Source: Bauldia litoralis (GTDB lineage Bacteria; Pseudomonadota; Alphaproteobacteria; Rhizobiales; Kaistiaceae). Taken from it: a stretch of 64,000 nt of DNA. The position numbers and the translations under genes are program-made. Position 1 is the first letter of the stretch. Each line of letters begins with the position of its first letter. The stretch covers positions 18,096-82,095 of the forward strand of contig CAMCWB010000010.1 of NCBI GenBank assembly GCA_945882315.1. The letters run 5' to 3'. Below are positions 33,000 through 42,441 of the stretch, piece after piece. Below the pieces are notes generated by a model that saw only the letters and a list, made by a program, of their open reading frames with translations, did not search any database and was not told where the DNA came from.

Positions 33000-34151
33000 A
33001 TGCGCCTCGACAAGGTTTTCACGATCGAAGACATGCGCCTGCAGGCGAAACGGCGATTGCCGCGCGTGATCTTCGATTTCATCGACGGCGGCGCCGGCGA
33101 CGAGCAGGGCCTCGACAACAACGCTGCCCAGTTCCGTAATTTCCGGATGGTGCCGCACTATCTCGTCGACATCTCGCAGCGCACGCAGAAGCAGACGCTG
33201 TTCGGCCGGGAATATTCCAGCATGTTCGGCATCGCGCCGACCGGCTATGCCGGCCTGTGGCGGCCGGACGGCGAGCTGATGCTGGCGCAGGCCGCCGCCG
33301 ATAGCGGCATTCCCTTCATCCAGTCAGGTTCGAGCGTTGCCTCGATCGAGCAGATCGGCAAGATCGCGCCCGGCAATGCCTGGTTCCAGCTCTATGCGGC
33401 GCGCGATCCGAGCATGTCGGATGATCTCCTGCGTCGGGCCGCCGATACCGGCGTCCCCACCGTTGCGATCACCGTCGATTTGCCGGTCCCCGGTCCGCGG
33501 CCGCGCGACTCCCGAAGCGGCTGGCACATTCCGCCAAAGATGACTCCGAGGATCATCTGGGACGGCATGCGCCATCCCGGCTGGACGATGAGCTATTTCC
33601 GCACCGGCGGCCTGCCGAGCATGGGCAACTGGGCGCCTTATGCCGGCACCAAGGATCCGATCGAGATCGCCAAGTTCATGCGCGGCAATACCTACTCGAC
33701 GCAGACCTGGCGGGACATCGAACGCTACCGCAGGAACTGGAAGGGCAATCTCGTCCTGAAAGGCATCCTGCATCGCGAGGACGCGCGCCGCGCTGCCGAA
33801 GCCGGCGTCGACGGCATTCTGGTTTCCAACCATGGCGGCCGTCAGTTCGAGCGCGCCCCGGCACCGATCGAGGTCCTGCCGGGGATCGTCGAGGAAGTCG
33901 GCTCGAAGCTCACCGTGATGATGGACAGCGGCGTCTCGCAGGGTGTCGACATGCTCGTCGCGTATGCGCTCGGCGCGAAATTCGTCTTCGTCGGCCGCGC
34001 CACGGCCTGGGGCGTGATTGCCGGCGGCCTCGAAGGCGCCAAGCGTTCGATCACCATCCTCAAAGGCCAGATCGACCTTGCGATGGGGCAGGTGGGCTGC
34101 ACCTCGCCCGGCGATCTGCCCAACATCACCTTGCTGCGGACGAATCGTTAG
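33000..34151 (+). CDS. FMN-dependent alpha-hydroxy-acid oxidase/dehydrogenase
   Basis: The 383-residue protein covers the whole family fold: FDFIDGGAGDE at the N-terminus, PTGYAGLWRPDGE near the FMN site, the active-site histidine H278 in VSNHGGRQFE and VFVGRATAWGV at the C-terminus. Members oxidise L-lactate, glycolate or mandelate. The local GMC and ABM genes suggest a catabolic set, but the substrate is not defined. A 24- to 30-base membrane-loop insertion as in LldD is not obvious, so LldD is not asserted. Confidence 0.92.
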   Translation: MRLDKVFTIEDMRLQAKRRLPRVIFDFIDGGAGDEQGLDNNAAQFRNFRMVPHYLVDISQRTQKQTLFGREYSSMFGIAPTGYAGLWRPDGELMLAQAAADSGIPFIQSGSSVASIEQIGKIAPGNAWFQLYAARDPSMSDDLLRRAADTGVPTVAITVDLPVPGPRPRDSRSGWHIPPKMTPRIIWDGMRHPGWTMSYFRTGGLPSMGNWAPYAGTKDPIEIAKFMRGNTYSTQTWRDIERYRRNWKGNLVLKGILHREDARRAAEAGVDGILVSNHGGRQFERAPAPIEVLPGIVEEVGSKLTVMMDSGVSQGVDMLVAYALGAKFVFVGRATAWGVIAGGLEGAKRSITILKGQIDLAMGQVGCTSPGDLPNITLLRTNR

Positions 34152-34204
34152 GCGCGAATCAGGCGGGCGACCGTCAAGTCTCGTTAACGAAGTCTGACTA
34201 GATT

Positions 34205-34225
34205 GGCCGGCAGAGTTTGCCGGCC
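34205..34225 (+). promoter_or_regulatory. hairpin in the leader of the polysaccharide polymerase gene
   Basis: GGCCGGCA and TGCCGGCC form a perfect 8-bp stem with loop GAGTT, ending 11 bases before the ATG at 34237. It could shield the start region or act as a terminator remnant, since no T tract follows. Confidence 0.35.
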
Positions 34226-34236
34226 GAGTAGTCAGT

Positions 34237-35474
34237 ATGCGTATCGCCGCAAGCAGCGAGCACACAACCGCCTATCACATTCGCAACGTCGTCTTCTTCA
34301 TGGCGGTCATCGCCATGAATTACACGCTGGCGCGCCCGTCGCCAGTCGACTTTCTGTTCGTCACGGCGGCGGCGCTCTCGGTCTTCGTCAACCAGACGAT
34401 CCGGGTTTCCTATCTCTGCCTTGTCCTGCTGCTCGTGACGTGGATGACGTCCTACACCGTCGCGTCGATCCCCTTCCTCGACGAGGAGGTCGTCGGCGAC
34501 GAGATGTTCAAGAAGACCTTCGTTGTCTCGCTGGGCCTCATCGCCGGCTATGTCTCGATGAGCTGGGGGCTGCGCCAGTACCACCAGTTCCTCTATGTCT
34601 ACATAACCTCGGCGACGATCGCCGCGACGATCGGCATCCTCGGCTTCATCCTCAACATTCCGCTGGTGCTGTGGGACGGCCGCGCCGCCGCCTTCATCGA
34701 CGACCCGAACATGTACGGGTCCTTCCTGCTGCCCGCCGTGATCGGCTGCGTCTATCTCCTCGGCAACGGCATCGGCAACGCTGGCTGCTCATCCCCGTGA
34801 CGCTGTGGCTGCTGCTCGGCGTCCTCTTCTCCTTTTCACGCGCCGCCACGGTCGGCCTTTCGGCCTGCCTGCTGCTCTATGTCGCTTTCCTCAACCGCGG
34901 CAACATCCTCCGGCTGATCGCCTATGTCTTCGGCTTCATCATGATCGGCGCGATCATCTTCGGTTCGGCCTTCATCATCGCCCCGAACTTCAGCAGCAAG
35001 TTCTTCGAGCGCGCCACCGTCGCCAAGTCCTACGACCTCGGCCGCGAGGGGCGCTACGCCCGCTACGCCCGCAGCATCCCGATGATCCTCGACAACCCGG
35101 TCGGCATCGGCATCGTACAGCAGGAAAAGATCTTCACGGAGCCGATCCACAACAGCTTCCTGTCGTCGTTCCTGAATTACGGCTGGGCCGGCGGCATCGC
35201 CTGGCTGACGATCTTCCTCGGCTCGATCGGCCTGTCGATCTGGAACTACCTGACGACCCGAAGTCCGATCGCGATCCTGCTGCTCTTCGGCTTCCTGTCG
35301 CCGGTGCTTTGTACATTGCTGCATGAGGGCGAGCACTGGCGCCATCTCTGGCTCTGGATGGGCTTGCTGTGGGGTTTCAACACCTGGAACTTCCCGGCGC
35401 CTATCGTCCGCCGGCTGACGGCGACGCCACTCAAGGTGACCTATCTGCCGCGCGACGCGGTGCCGGCGAGATGA
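34237..35474 (+). pseudogene. O-antigen/exopolysaccharide polymerase-ligase (Wzy/WaaL-like), frameshifted
   Basis: The first part (ATG 34237 to about 34779) encodes several membrane segments and a loop IDDPNMYGSFLLPAVIGC, typical of Wzy_C/O-antigen ligase proteins. At about 34780 the frame breaks: the sequence continues as WLLIPVTLWLLLGVLFSFSR in a frame one base off, and runs to the TGA at 35472-35474 with the periplasmic loop (LGREGRYARYARSIPMIL, GIGIVQQEKIF, HNSFLSSFLNYG). Two residual bases at 34780-34781 between intact codons indicate loss of one base. Read unshifted, the protein stops at 34800 after 187 residues and would lack the catalytic loop. Restored length is about 412 residues, normal for the family. 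A sequencing error is possible. Confidence 0.78.
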
Positions 35475-35537
35475 TTTCGCAGGGTGGGCAAAGGCCGAAG
35501 GCCGTGCCCACGCGCGAACCGCGATGAAACTTGCAGC

Positions 35538-35571
35538 GCAGGGGCTGGCTGCTTCGCAGTTTTGCCCCTGC
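35538..35571. terminator. hairpin between converging polymerase and wcaJ-type genes
   Basis: GCAGGGGC (35538-35545) pairs with GCCCCTGC (35564-35571), enclosing a smaller inner stem GCTGC/GCAGT-like and TTTT. It lies between two converging genes and could serve both; on the + side the T run is inside the loop, so it is only moderately convincing. Confidence 0.45.
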
Positions 35572-35579
35572 AGTCTGCC

Positions 35580-37106
35580 TTAATATGCGTTCTGGGTGTC
35601 GAGCAGTCGGAAGGGCGTCAGCGCGAGAATGTAGAGGTCGAAGAATACCGACCAGTTCTCGATGTAATAGAGGTCGGCCTCAACGCGGCCCATGATCTTT
35701 TCCGAACTGTCGATCTCGCCGCGCCAGCCATTGATCTGCGCCCAGCCGGTGACGCCGGGCTTGACGCGGTGGCGGGCGAAATAGCCGTCGACGACAGTCT
35801 CGAAGAGTTGGTTCGAGGTGTGGGCGTTGACCGCATGCGGACGCGGCCCGACCAGCGACAGCGAGCCGGCAAGCACGTTGAAGAGCTGCGGCAGCTCGTC
35901 GATCGAGGTCTTGCGGATGAAGCGACCGACGCGGGTGACGCGCGAATCGTTGCGGGTCACCACGGTCTTGGCCAGCGGGTCGGCCATGTGATGGTACATC
36001 GACCGGAATTTCAGCACGTCGATGACTTCGTTGTTGAAGCCGTAGCGCTTCTGCCGGAACAGGACCGGCCCGGGGCTGTCGATGCGGATCACGAACGCTG
36101 CCGCCGCCATCAGCGGCGTGAGCGCGATGATCGCCAGCGTGGCGATGACGAGGTCGAAGCTCCGCTTGGCGATATGGTCCCAGTCGGCGATCGGCTTGTC
36201 GAAAATGTCGATCATCGGCACGGCGCCGATATAGGAATAGGCGCGCGGCCGGAAGCGGAGCTTGTTGGTGTGAGCGGACAAGCGGATGTCGACCGGCAGC
36301 ACCCAGAGCTGGCGCAGCATTTCGAGGAGGCGGTTCTCGGCACGGATCGGCAGCGACACGATCAGCATGTCGATGCGCGCCAGACGCCCGAATTCGACCA
36401 GTTCGGCGATCGTGCCGAGCTTCGGGTAGCCCGCGACCATGGCCGGCGAGCGATCATCCTTGCGGTCGTCGAAGATACCGCAGATGCGGATGTCGTTGTC
36501 GGGCTGCAAATTGATCTCTCGGATCAGCGCGTCCGCCGGCTGGCCGCCGCCGACGATGACGGCGCGGCGCTCCAGCTTGCCGGTGCGGGTCCATTGCCGG
36601 ACCGCGGAAGCGTAGGCCATGCGGAAAGCCGTCAAGCCAACCAGCCCGCTGATGAACCAGGTGACAAACCAGACGCGCGAATACTCCTCGCCGGCCTTGA
36701 ACAGGAATGCGACGACGGCGAGTGTCGCGAAGATCAGCGTCCAGATGCTGAGCACGCGTCCGAGCCCCCTCACGCCGGAGCGAAGCGCGGGGATCGAATA
36801 GCTGTCCGACAACTGGATGGCGATGACCGCCATGCAGGCGCCCAACAGCACGGGCAGCGGATAGGTCCAGTCGAACGTGAAATTTCTGGCGAGGTAGATC
36901 GCATGGACAGCGAAGCCGAGTCCGGCCGCGATGACCAGTTCGGCGAGCCGGGCAAAACCGCGGACAAGGACCGGCGAGACCGACTGCTTGGAAAGCCCCT
37001 CGGCGACGGTGCGGGCCTGCGCGTTGAGCTTCGGGCCAGCATCGTTGGCGGCAGCCGGCACGCGCCGAAGCAGGGCGTCCGAGGGCACCTTGGCGACGAT
37101 ATTCAT
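35580..37106 (-). CDS. undecaprenyl-phosphate sugar phosphotransferase (WcaJ/ExoY-like priming enzyme)
   Basis: ATG 37106 gives 508 residues (NIVAKVPSDALLRR...); the frame is open for 15 codons before it. About four N-terminal membrane segments are followed by a CoA-binding-like domain (RRAVIVGGGQPADALIREI), and the C-terminal sugar transferase domain (residues about 315-505) contains KRSFDLVIATLAIIALTP, GPVLFRQKRYGFN, RKTSIDELPQLFNVL and SLVGPRPHA. It would start polysaccharide repeat synthesis by placing glucose- or galactose-1-phosphate on undecaprenyl phosphate. It appears intact, unlike its neighbours. Confidence 0.9.
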   Translation of the reverse strand: MNIVAKVPSDALLRRVPAAANDAGPKLNAQARTVAEGLSKQSVSPVLVRGFARLAELVIAAGLGFAVHAIYLARNFTFDWTYPLPVLLGACMAVIAIQLSDSYSIPALRSGVRGLGRVLSIWTLIFATLAVVAFLFKAGEEYSRVWFVTWFISGLVGLTAFRMAYASAVRQWTRTGKLERRAVIVGGGQPADALIREINLQPDNDIRICGIFDDRKDDRSPAMVAGYPKLGTIAELVEFGRLARIDMLIVSLPIRAENRLLEMLRQLWVLPVDIRLSAHTNKLRFRPRAYSYIGAVPMIDIFDKPIADWDHIAKRSFDLVIATLAIIALTPLMAAAAFVIRIDSPGPVLFRQKRYGFNNEVIDVLKFRSMYHHMADPLAKTVVTRNDSRVTRVGRFIRKTSIDELPQLFNVLAGSLSLVGPRPHAVNAHTSNQLFETVVDGYFARHRVKPGVTGWAQINGWRGEIDSSEKIMGRVEADLYYIENWSVFFDLYILALTPFRLLDTQNAY

Positions 37107-37178
37107 GTGCTTGTTTTCGATCCGCTTGTTCAAATGCCCACGGCTCCGCATCGAGCGCGAATGCTTAACGCCGTTGCG

Positions 37179-38183
37179 CTAAGGGGCACCTAAATAAGTA
37201 AATCCAATTTTATCGAATTTCGCCTGGATCGTCGCGTTAGGATTAACGCACGACCTGCCGGTATAGGGCATCGACTCGGCGCGCGACGGGACGACGACGA
37301 GCCGCGTCCTGCGAAAAGCCTCGCGCGCCGGCATCGGATCGTGGAAACGCACGCTGTCCGAAAGGCCCAGGCGGCGGACCGTTTCCTGATATTTCAGCTT
37401 GTCCGGGCCGTCGCCGATGATCAGCGCGGCTGAAATCGTGCCCCGCCGCTTGCCGATCTCCGCAATGGCATCGATGAAGACATCCGTGCCCTTTAGGTCG
37501 CGGAGCATGCCGATATAGAGGAAGTCGACCGCATCCGCGTCGGGCGCGATCGTCTCGAATTCTTCCTGACGAAGGCCGTTGCGGGCAAGCGTCACCGGCG
37601 GTCTTGGCGGCCCCACCTTCTCGCGATAGGCCGTCGCCTCATAGTCGCTGACGAAGATCAGCGCCTCGGTCATGAACTCGAGAAGACGTTCCGTCGCGAA
37701 ATAGACACGGCCACCAGTCGATCTCGGATCGTAGTGCAGGCTGCCGCCATGCGGCGTGTAGATGCGGGCGACGCGCGAACCGGAAAGCCGCAACAATGCG
37801 CCAATGACCCGTGCATAGACGCCGCCCTTGGCGCCGTGGGCGTGCAGCACATCGGGTTTGAGGGCGCGGACCTCGCGGAGCATCCGCCAGCTCGCGGCAA
37901 GATCGGAGGGCGACACCTGCCGCCGCATCGGAAAACGCTTCAGGCCGAGGGCAAGCGACGGCAGGAGCTGCTCGAAAAGCCGTTCCTCGAAAGCGCCACA
38001 GGTCGACGAGTCGCAGACGATCCCGACGGAATGGCCGTTGCGCGCCTGCTCCCGCGTCAGGTCCGCGACATGGCGGAAGAGGCCACCGACCGGCGAGCGG
38101 AAGCAGTGGACGATGCGGAGAGGGCGGTCGGCCGGCACATTGTCGGTGTTGCCGGACTGGCCCTCGGCGCCGGCGAGCGTCAT
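37179..38183 (-). pseudogene. GT4-family glycosyltransferase with truncated C-terminus
   Basis: The 334-residue frame begins with a Rossmann N-domain (IVHCFRSPVGGLFRHVADL) and continues with HAHGAKGGVYARV and FLYIGMLRDLKGTDVFIDAI, as in GT4 enzymes. It goes wrong after VVVPSRAESMPY: the family then shows a conserved V(L)LEA...G segment binding the nucleotide-sugar, but here an unrelated low-GC tail of about 27 residues follows (TGRSCVNPNATIQAKFDKIG and on) to a TAG. Roughly 70-90 residues of the donor domain are missing, and the tail lies in what looks like the promoter region of the wcaJ-type gene. A deletion is the likely cause, so activity is doubtful. It starts three bases after the upstream export gene's stop. 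Confidence 0.72.
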
Positions 38184-38186
38184 GCC

Positions 38187-38744
38187 TCAGAATATCCGCT
38201 GGCGGACGCTGATCGTATCGCCGGGCATCAGCGGATCGGTTGGTCGCAGCCGTGCCGTCTCGACGACGCCGTCCATGCTGCGGGTGACGTCGATCAGGGC
38301 CTTGTCGGCGCGGGGCGTGAAGCCCCCGGCAATCGCTACGCCGGCCTGCACCGTCATGCCGGCCACATAGGGATATTGACCGGCCGAATTGACTTCGCCC
38401 ATCGCGAAGAAGGGCCGGTAGCGGTCGATCTCGACCGAGACGTCGGGGTCGCGGAGGTAGCCGTTGCGCAGCTTGGCGGCGACGTTCTGCTCGATATCGG
38501 CGGTCGTCAGGCCGCGGGCCGGGATGTTGCCGACCAGCGGCATGGAGATGAAGCCGGCCTTGTCGACGATGTAGGTGTTGGAGAGGTCCGCCTGGTCGAA
38601 GACGATGACCCTGACCCGGTCGCCGCTGTCGAGCTGGTAGGGGGTGACCAGTTCCTCATGCACCGCATGGCGCGGCATGGTGGTCGTACAGCCAGTAATC
38701 GCCAGCGCACTGAGAATCAGGAGAATCCTCGGGAAAAGCCGCAT
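38187..38744 (-). CDS. polysaccharide export outer membrane lipoprotein (Wza-type)
   Basis: ATG 38744 gives 185 residues with a lipoprotein signal (RLFPRILLILSALAITGC). The Poly_export domain (YQLDSGDRVRVIVFDQADLS) and one SLBB-like segment (GEVNSAGQYPYVAGMTVQAG) follow. Such proteins form the outer membrane translocon for capsule or exopolysaccharide. The protein is shorter than Wza of E. coli (about 380) but similar to ExoF-like alphaproteobacterial members. It is first in a reverse operon with the GT4 and wcaJ-type genes. Confidence 0.88.
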   Translation of the reverse strand: MRLFPRILLILSALAITGCTTTMPRHAVHEELVTPYQLDSGDRVRVIVFDQADLSNTYIVDKAGFISMPLVGNIPARGLTTADIEQNVAAKLRNGYLRDPDVSVEIDRYRPFFAMGEVNSAGQYPYVAGMTVQAGVAIAGGFTPRADKALIDVTRSMDGVVETARLRPTDPLMPGDTISVRQRIF

Positions 38745-38912
38745 CTCGAACAGGTACTCTTGGCAAAAGGGACCGCTCCGGCACCATGCGGGACTATAGT
38801 TAATGCCGGGTAAAATCCGCTGCCAGGCCAATGATTTGGCCGGTTTCTGCCAAAGTTAAGGAAATTTAACGCGACGGCGGTTGTTAAGGCCGGCGTTAAC
38901 CACCTGATTACC

Positions 38913-41072
38913 ATGGCTCTTCATGATTGGGGCTCGTTCGGTAACCGAGTCTCGATGATGAAGAACGCGCAAACCGCCCCGATAACCGATGTCGAAGTCG
39001 ACATGCGCTCGCTGATGCGGGCGCTGTTGCGGGCGCTACCCTATATCCTGGTCTTCGTCGCGCTGTTCGCCGGCGGCGTGTTTTTCGTGCTTCAGCAGAT
39101 CGCCCCGAAATATCGCTCGCAGGCGACGATCCTCATCGAGACCGGCGAGTCGGAGTTCACCCGCTCGAACAATCCGCAACAGCCTTCGAATGAAATTCTC
39201 GGCCCGGAGGCCGTCGCCAGCCAGGTGCAGGTCTTCCAGTCGCGCGACCTGGCGCGTCGCGTTGCCGACAAGCTGAACCTTGCCTCCAAGCCGGAATTCG
39301 ACTCCGCCCTGAAGGGCGGCTCGTTCTTCTCCGATATTCTGGCGGCGCTCGGCCTCGGCAAGGACCCGCTGCGGTCCTCGGCGGAAGAGCGCGTCCTCGA
39401 GCATTTCTCCAAGGAGCTCTCGGCCTACGCGGTGCCGCTGTCGCGCGTCATCATCGTCGAGTTCAATTCGGAAGATCCATATCTCGCCGCCGACACCGCC
39501 AATGCGGTCGCGGAGGAATATATCGCCCTGCAGCGCGCCGCGAAGCGCGACATGACTTCCGATGCCACCAAATGGCTCGAGACCGAGATCGAAGGCCTGC
39601 GCGTCCGCGTGCAAGAGGCCGAGGCGAAGGTCGAAACCTATCGCTCGACCAATGATCTCTTCACCAGCGGCGGCCAGAGTCCCGCGACCCTGCCGCAACA
39701 GCAGCTTTCAGACCTCAACACCGAACTGTCGCGCGTCCGCGCCGGTCGTGCCGAGGCGCAGGCCAAGGCGAACCAGATTCGCGCCAGCATCGGCAATGCC
39801 GCAGCCCTCAGCCAGACCGATGTCCTGAATTCGGCCCTGATCCAGCGGCTCGTCGAGCAGCAGGTCGCGCTCCGCGCGCAGATCGCCCAGCTCTCCGCGA
39901 CCTATCTGCCCGAGCATCCGCGCATGCGCGAAATGTCGGCGCAGGTTCTCGGCCTCGACCGGCAGATCGCACAGGAAGCACAGAAAGTCCTGGAAGGGCT
40001 TGAGGCCGAGGCACGTCTCGGCGAAGCCCGTGAGAAGGAGATTCTGCAGGGCCTCGGCGGCCTCAAATCGGCCGCGGCGCGTGCCAACGACGCCGAGGTC
40101 GACCTCCGCGCGCTAGAGCGCGAGGCGGCGGCGCAGCGCGATCTCCTCGACTCCTATCTCCGCCGCTATCGTGACGCTCTTTCCCGCCAGCAGGGCGATT
40201 ACCTGCCGGCCGACGCCCGCATCATCTCGCGGGCGACGGTGGCGATCGAGCCGCATTTCCCGAACAAGACCGCCCTGACAGCCGTGACGATTATCGCGTC
40301 GCTGCTGGGCGGTATTGCCCTGACGCTGGTTCGCGAACTGGCCAGCGGCCGCTCGACGCGCCGCGTCCTCCTCGAACCGCCGCCGCCGCCGGACGACCCG
40401 CGTCCGACCCGCTGGCAAGAGGACCTCGGTGTCCGGCGCATGATGCCCTATGCACCTGGTGAGATGGCAAGGCCCGAGATCAACGCCGTGCTCGTGCCGG
40501 TCGCCAAGCAGCTCCTCGCCGACGGCTACAAGCGCATCCTCACCGTCACCGCGGAAGGCACCGAGCCGCAGCCGGTTGCGGTGACGCTGGCGCGTGCCAT
40601 CGCCGCGCAGGATCGCCGGCCGGTGATCATCGACCTCCGCCGCGACGGCATGAACACCGACAGCCTCGGCGGCGGCAGCGACCTGCCGGGCTTCTCCGAT
40701 CTCCTCAGCGGCAGCGCGTCCTTCGCGCAGGTCATTTTCCGCGACCGCCAGTCGCGTGTGCACTTCATTCCGCGCGGCCTGGCGCCGCTGCGCCGCGGCG
40801 AGCTTGGCGAGGACAAGGTCGACGTCCTGCTCGATGCGCTCGACCACACCTATGATCACGTCGTGCTCGATGTCGCCGACGACTCGGTTGCGGCGCTCGG
40901 CCCGGGCTGCGACGCGGTCGTGCTGGTCAGCGACTTCGAGGCGACCGACCCGCGCACGGTGACGAGTTTTGAGAAGGTCAGCGCCATGACCGATGGCAAG
41001 ATCATTCTGGTGCCGCTCGCGACAGCGAGCGAGAAGGATGAGGCAAAGGAATCGACGGGCGAGGCTGCCTAG
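38913..41072 (+). CDS. Wzc/ExoP-like exopolysaccharide co-polymerase with degenerate kinase domain
   Basis: From ATG 38913 the protein has 719 residues; ATG 38955 or 38958 are alternative starts. A Wzz domain with membrane segments at residues about 41-62 and 447-475 (the second NKTALTAVTIIASLLGG) brackets a long coiled-coil periplasmic region. The C-terminal 200 residues align to a BY-kinase fold, but the Walker A position reads VTAEGTEPQPVAVTLARAIA, with no GK[S/T]. A Walker A'-like PVIIDLRR and a Walker B-like HVVLDVADD remain, and no C-terminal tyrosine cluster is seen. It should still set chain length but probably cannot bind ATP normally. It is divergent from the export lipoprotein gene. 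Confidence 0.85.
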   Translation: MALHDWGSFGNRVSMMKNAQTAPITDVEVDMRSLMRALLRALPYILVFVALFAGGVFFVLQQIAPKYRSQATILIETGESEFTRSNNPQQPSNEILGPEAVASQVQVFQSRDLARRVADKLNLASKPEFDSALKGGSFFSDILAALGLGKDPLRSSAEERVLEHFSKELSAYAVPLSRVIIVEFNSEDPYLAADTANAVAEEYIALQRAAKRDMTSDATKWLETEIEGLRVRVQEAEAKVETYRSTNDLFTSGGQSPATLPQQQLSDLNTELSRVRAGRAEAQAKANQIRASIGNAAALSQTDVLNSALIQRLVEQQVALRAQIAQLSATYLPEHPRMREMSAQVLGLDRQIAQEAQKVLEGLEAEARLGEAREKEILQGLGGLKSAAARANDAEVDLRALEREAAAQRDLLDSYLRRYRDALSRQQGDYLPADARIISRATVAIEPHFPNKTALTAVTIIASLLGGIALTLVRELASGRSTRRVLLEPPPPPDDPRPTRWQEDLGVRRMMPYAPGEMARPEINAVLVPVAKQLLADGYKRILTVTAEGTEPQPVAVTLARAIAAQDRRPVIIDLRRDGMNTDSLGGGSDLPGFSDLLSGSASFAQVIFRDRQSRVHFIPRGLAPLRRGELGEDKVDVLLDALDHTYDHVVLDVADDSVAALGPGCDAVVLVSDFEATDPRTVTSFEKVSAMTDGKIILVPLATASEKDEAKESTGEAA

Positions 41073-41284
41073 CCCGCGCCCTTCCGCGGCCGCTGCATCC
41101 AGGTGACGATCAAGCCGGCCGGCAGCACCCAGAAGAGGCCGAGGAGAGCGTAGGCGACCGTCTGCACGAGAACCGGCAGGCCGGGCAGCTTGGCGCTCGC
41201 CACGACCATCGCCATCAGCGCGTAGAAGGGGATGAAGAGGGCGAGCAATACCGCCCCTATGAACTTCCGCATGCGCTCCGGCAA
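41069..41284 (-). CDS. DUF2842 membrane protein
   Basis: This 71-residue protein has two membrane segments ([20 protein letters not shown] and [20 protein letters not shown]) and a basic C-terminus, as in DUF2842. The family commonly sits beside ctaA in alphaproteobacteria; its role is unknown. Its end overlaps the end of the Wzc-like gene by four bases. Confidence 0.8.
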   Translation of the reverse strand: MPERMRKFIGAVLLALFIPFYALMAMVVASAKLPGLPVLVQTVAYALLGLFWVLPAGLIVTWMQRPRKGAG

Positions 41285-41361
41285 ATCGGCGATCCTCTGA
41301 GGCAGCGCGACGGTGTGCCGCGCGATTGCTCCTGCCGGAGGTGGCCTATATCCATTTCAGC

Positions 41362-42441
41362 ATGACCTCAAGCGCGACCCTCGACCTAGCCTCCGTGGAA
41401 CCCGCCCGACGCCCGGCCGCGACCGGCGCCGTCCGGGCCTGGCTTCATGTCATCGCGCTGATGATCGTGGCCATGGTCGTGGTTGGCGGGGCGACGCGCC
41501 TCACCGAATCCGGCCTGTCGATCACCGAATGGAAGCCGATCCACGGCGTCATTCCGCCGCTCAACGAAGCCGAGTGGCAGGAGGAATTCGCCAAATACCA
41601 GCAGATCCCGGAATACCAGGTCATCAACAAGGGCATGAGCCTCGAGGCCTTCAAGGGCATCTTCTGGTGGGAATGGGCGCACCGGCTGCTCGGCCGTCTG
41701 ATCGGCGTCGTCTTTTTTGTCCCGTTCGTCTTCTTTCTGGCGACAGGCCGCATCGAGCCGAAGCTGAGGGTGCCCTTGGCCGCTCTCTTCGTACTGGGCG
41801 GGCTCCAGGGGGCCATCGGCTGGTGGATGGTGGCAAGCGGGCTCAGCGAGCGCACCGATGTCAGCCAGTACCGGCTGGCGATCCATCTCACCTTCGCCTG
41901 TGTCATCCTGGCCTATACGGTCTGGATCGCGCGAGGCCTCGGCAGCTTCCGCCTGCCGCGCGCCGCGCCGGCTATACGCACTGTGGCGGCGCTGCTCGTC
42001 GGCCTCGTGTTCCTGCAGATATTCCTTGGCGGCCTCGTCGCCGGCCTCAATGCCGGCATGACCTTCAACACCTGGCCGCTGATGGACGGCACCATCGTGC
42101 CGTCCGGCCTGTACATCCAGGAGCCGGCCTGGCGGAACCTCTTCGAGAATGTCGCGACGGTGCAATTCAACCATCGCATGATCGCCTACCTGCTCTTCGC
42201 CGTTGCGCTCCTGCATGCGCTACAGGCGCGCGGCACCGGACACGGCCGCTTCGCCGCGCTGATCGCCGCCGCCGTCACCCTGCAGGCCGCGATCGGCATC
42301 GCGACGCTGCTCCTCGTCGTGCCGCTGGACGTCGCGCTGACCCACCAGCTCGGTGCGGTCGCCGTCCTCTGGCTCGCCGTGGCGCATCTCCGGCGGGCGA
42401 GGGGAGCGCCAACCGTTACGGGAACATCGGCTGCTGCATGA
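41362..42441 (+). CDS. ctaA: haem A synthase (COX15/CtaA)
   Basis: ATG 41362 ([18 protein letters not shown]...) gives 359 residues; the frame opens at a TTG at 41326. Eight membrane segments are present, with conserved [16 protein letters not shown] and EWAHRLLGR, whose histidine belongs to the haem sites; [12 protein letters not shown] and [12 protein letters not shown] carry the second pair. It oxidises haem O to haem A for cytochrome aa3 oxidase. It converges with argC, overlapping by 26 bases. Confidence 0.94.
   Translation: MTSSATLDLASVEPARRPAATGAVRAWLHVIALMIVAMVVVGGATRLTESGLSITEWKPIHGVIPPLNEAEWQEEFAKYQQIPEYQVINKGMSLEAFKGIFWWEWAHRLLGRLIGVVFFVPFVFFLATGRIEPKLRVPLAALFVLGGLQGAIGWWMVASGLSERTDVSQYRLAIHLTFACVILAYTVWIARGLGSFRLPRAAPAIRTVAALLVGLVFLQIFLGGLVAGLNAGMTFNTWPLMDGTIVPSGLYIQEPAWRNLFENVATVQFNHRMIAYLLFAVALLHALQARGTGHGRFAALIAAAVTLQAAIGIATLLLVVPLDVALTHQLGAVAVLWLAVAHLRRARGAPTVTGTSAAA

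Noticed and set aside
35484..37193. Forward open frame of 569 codons opposite the wcaJ-type gene
   Set aside because: Antisense to a well-conserved sugar transferase; composition is Asp/Arg/Gln-rich with no domain.
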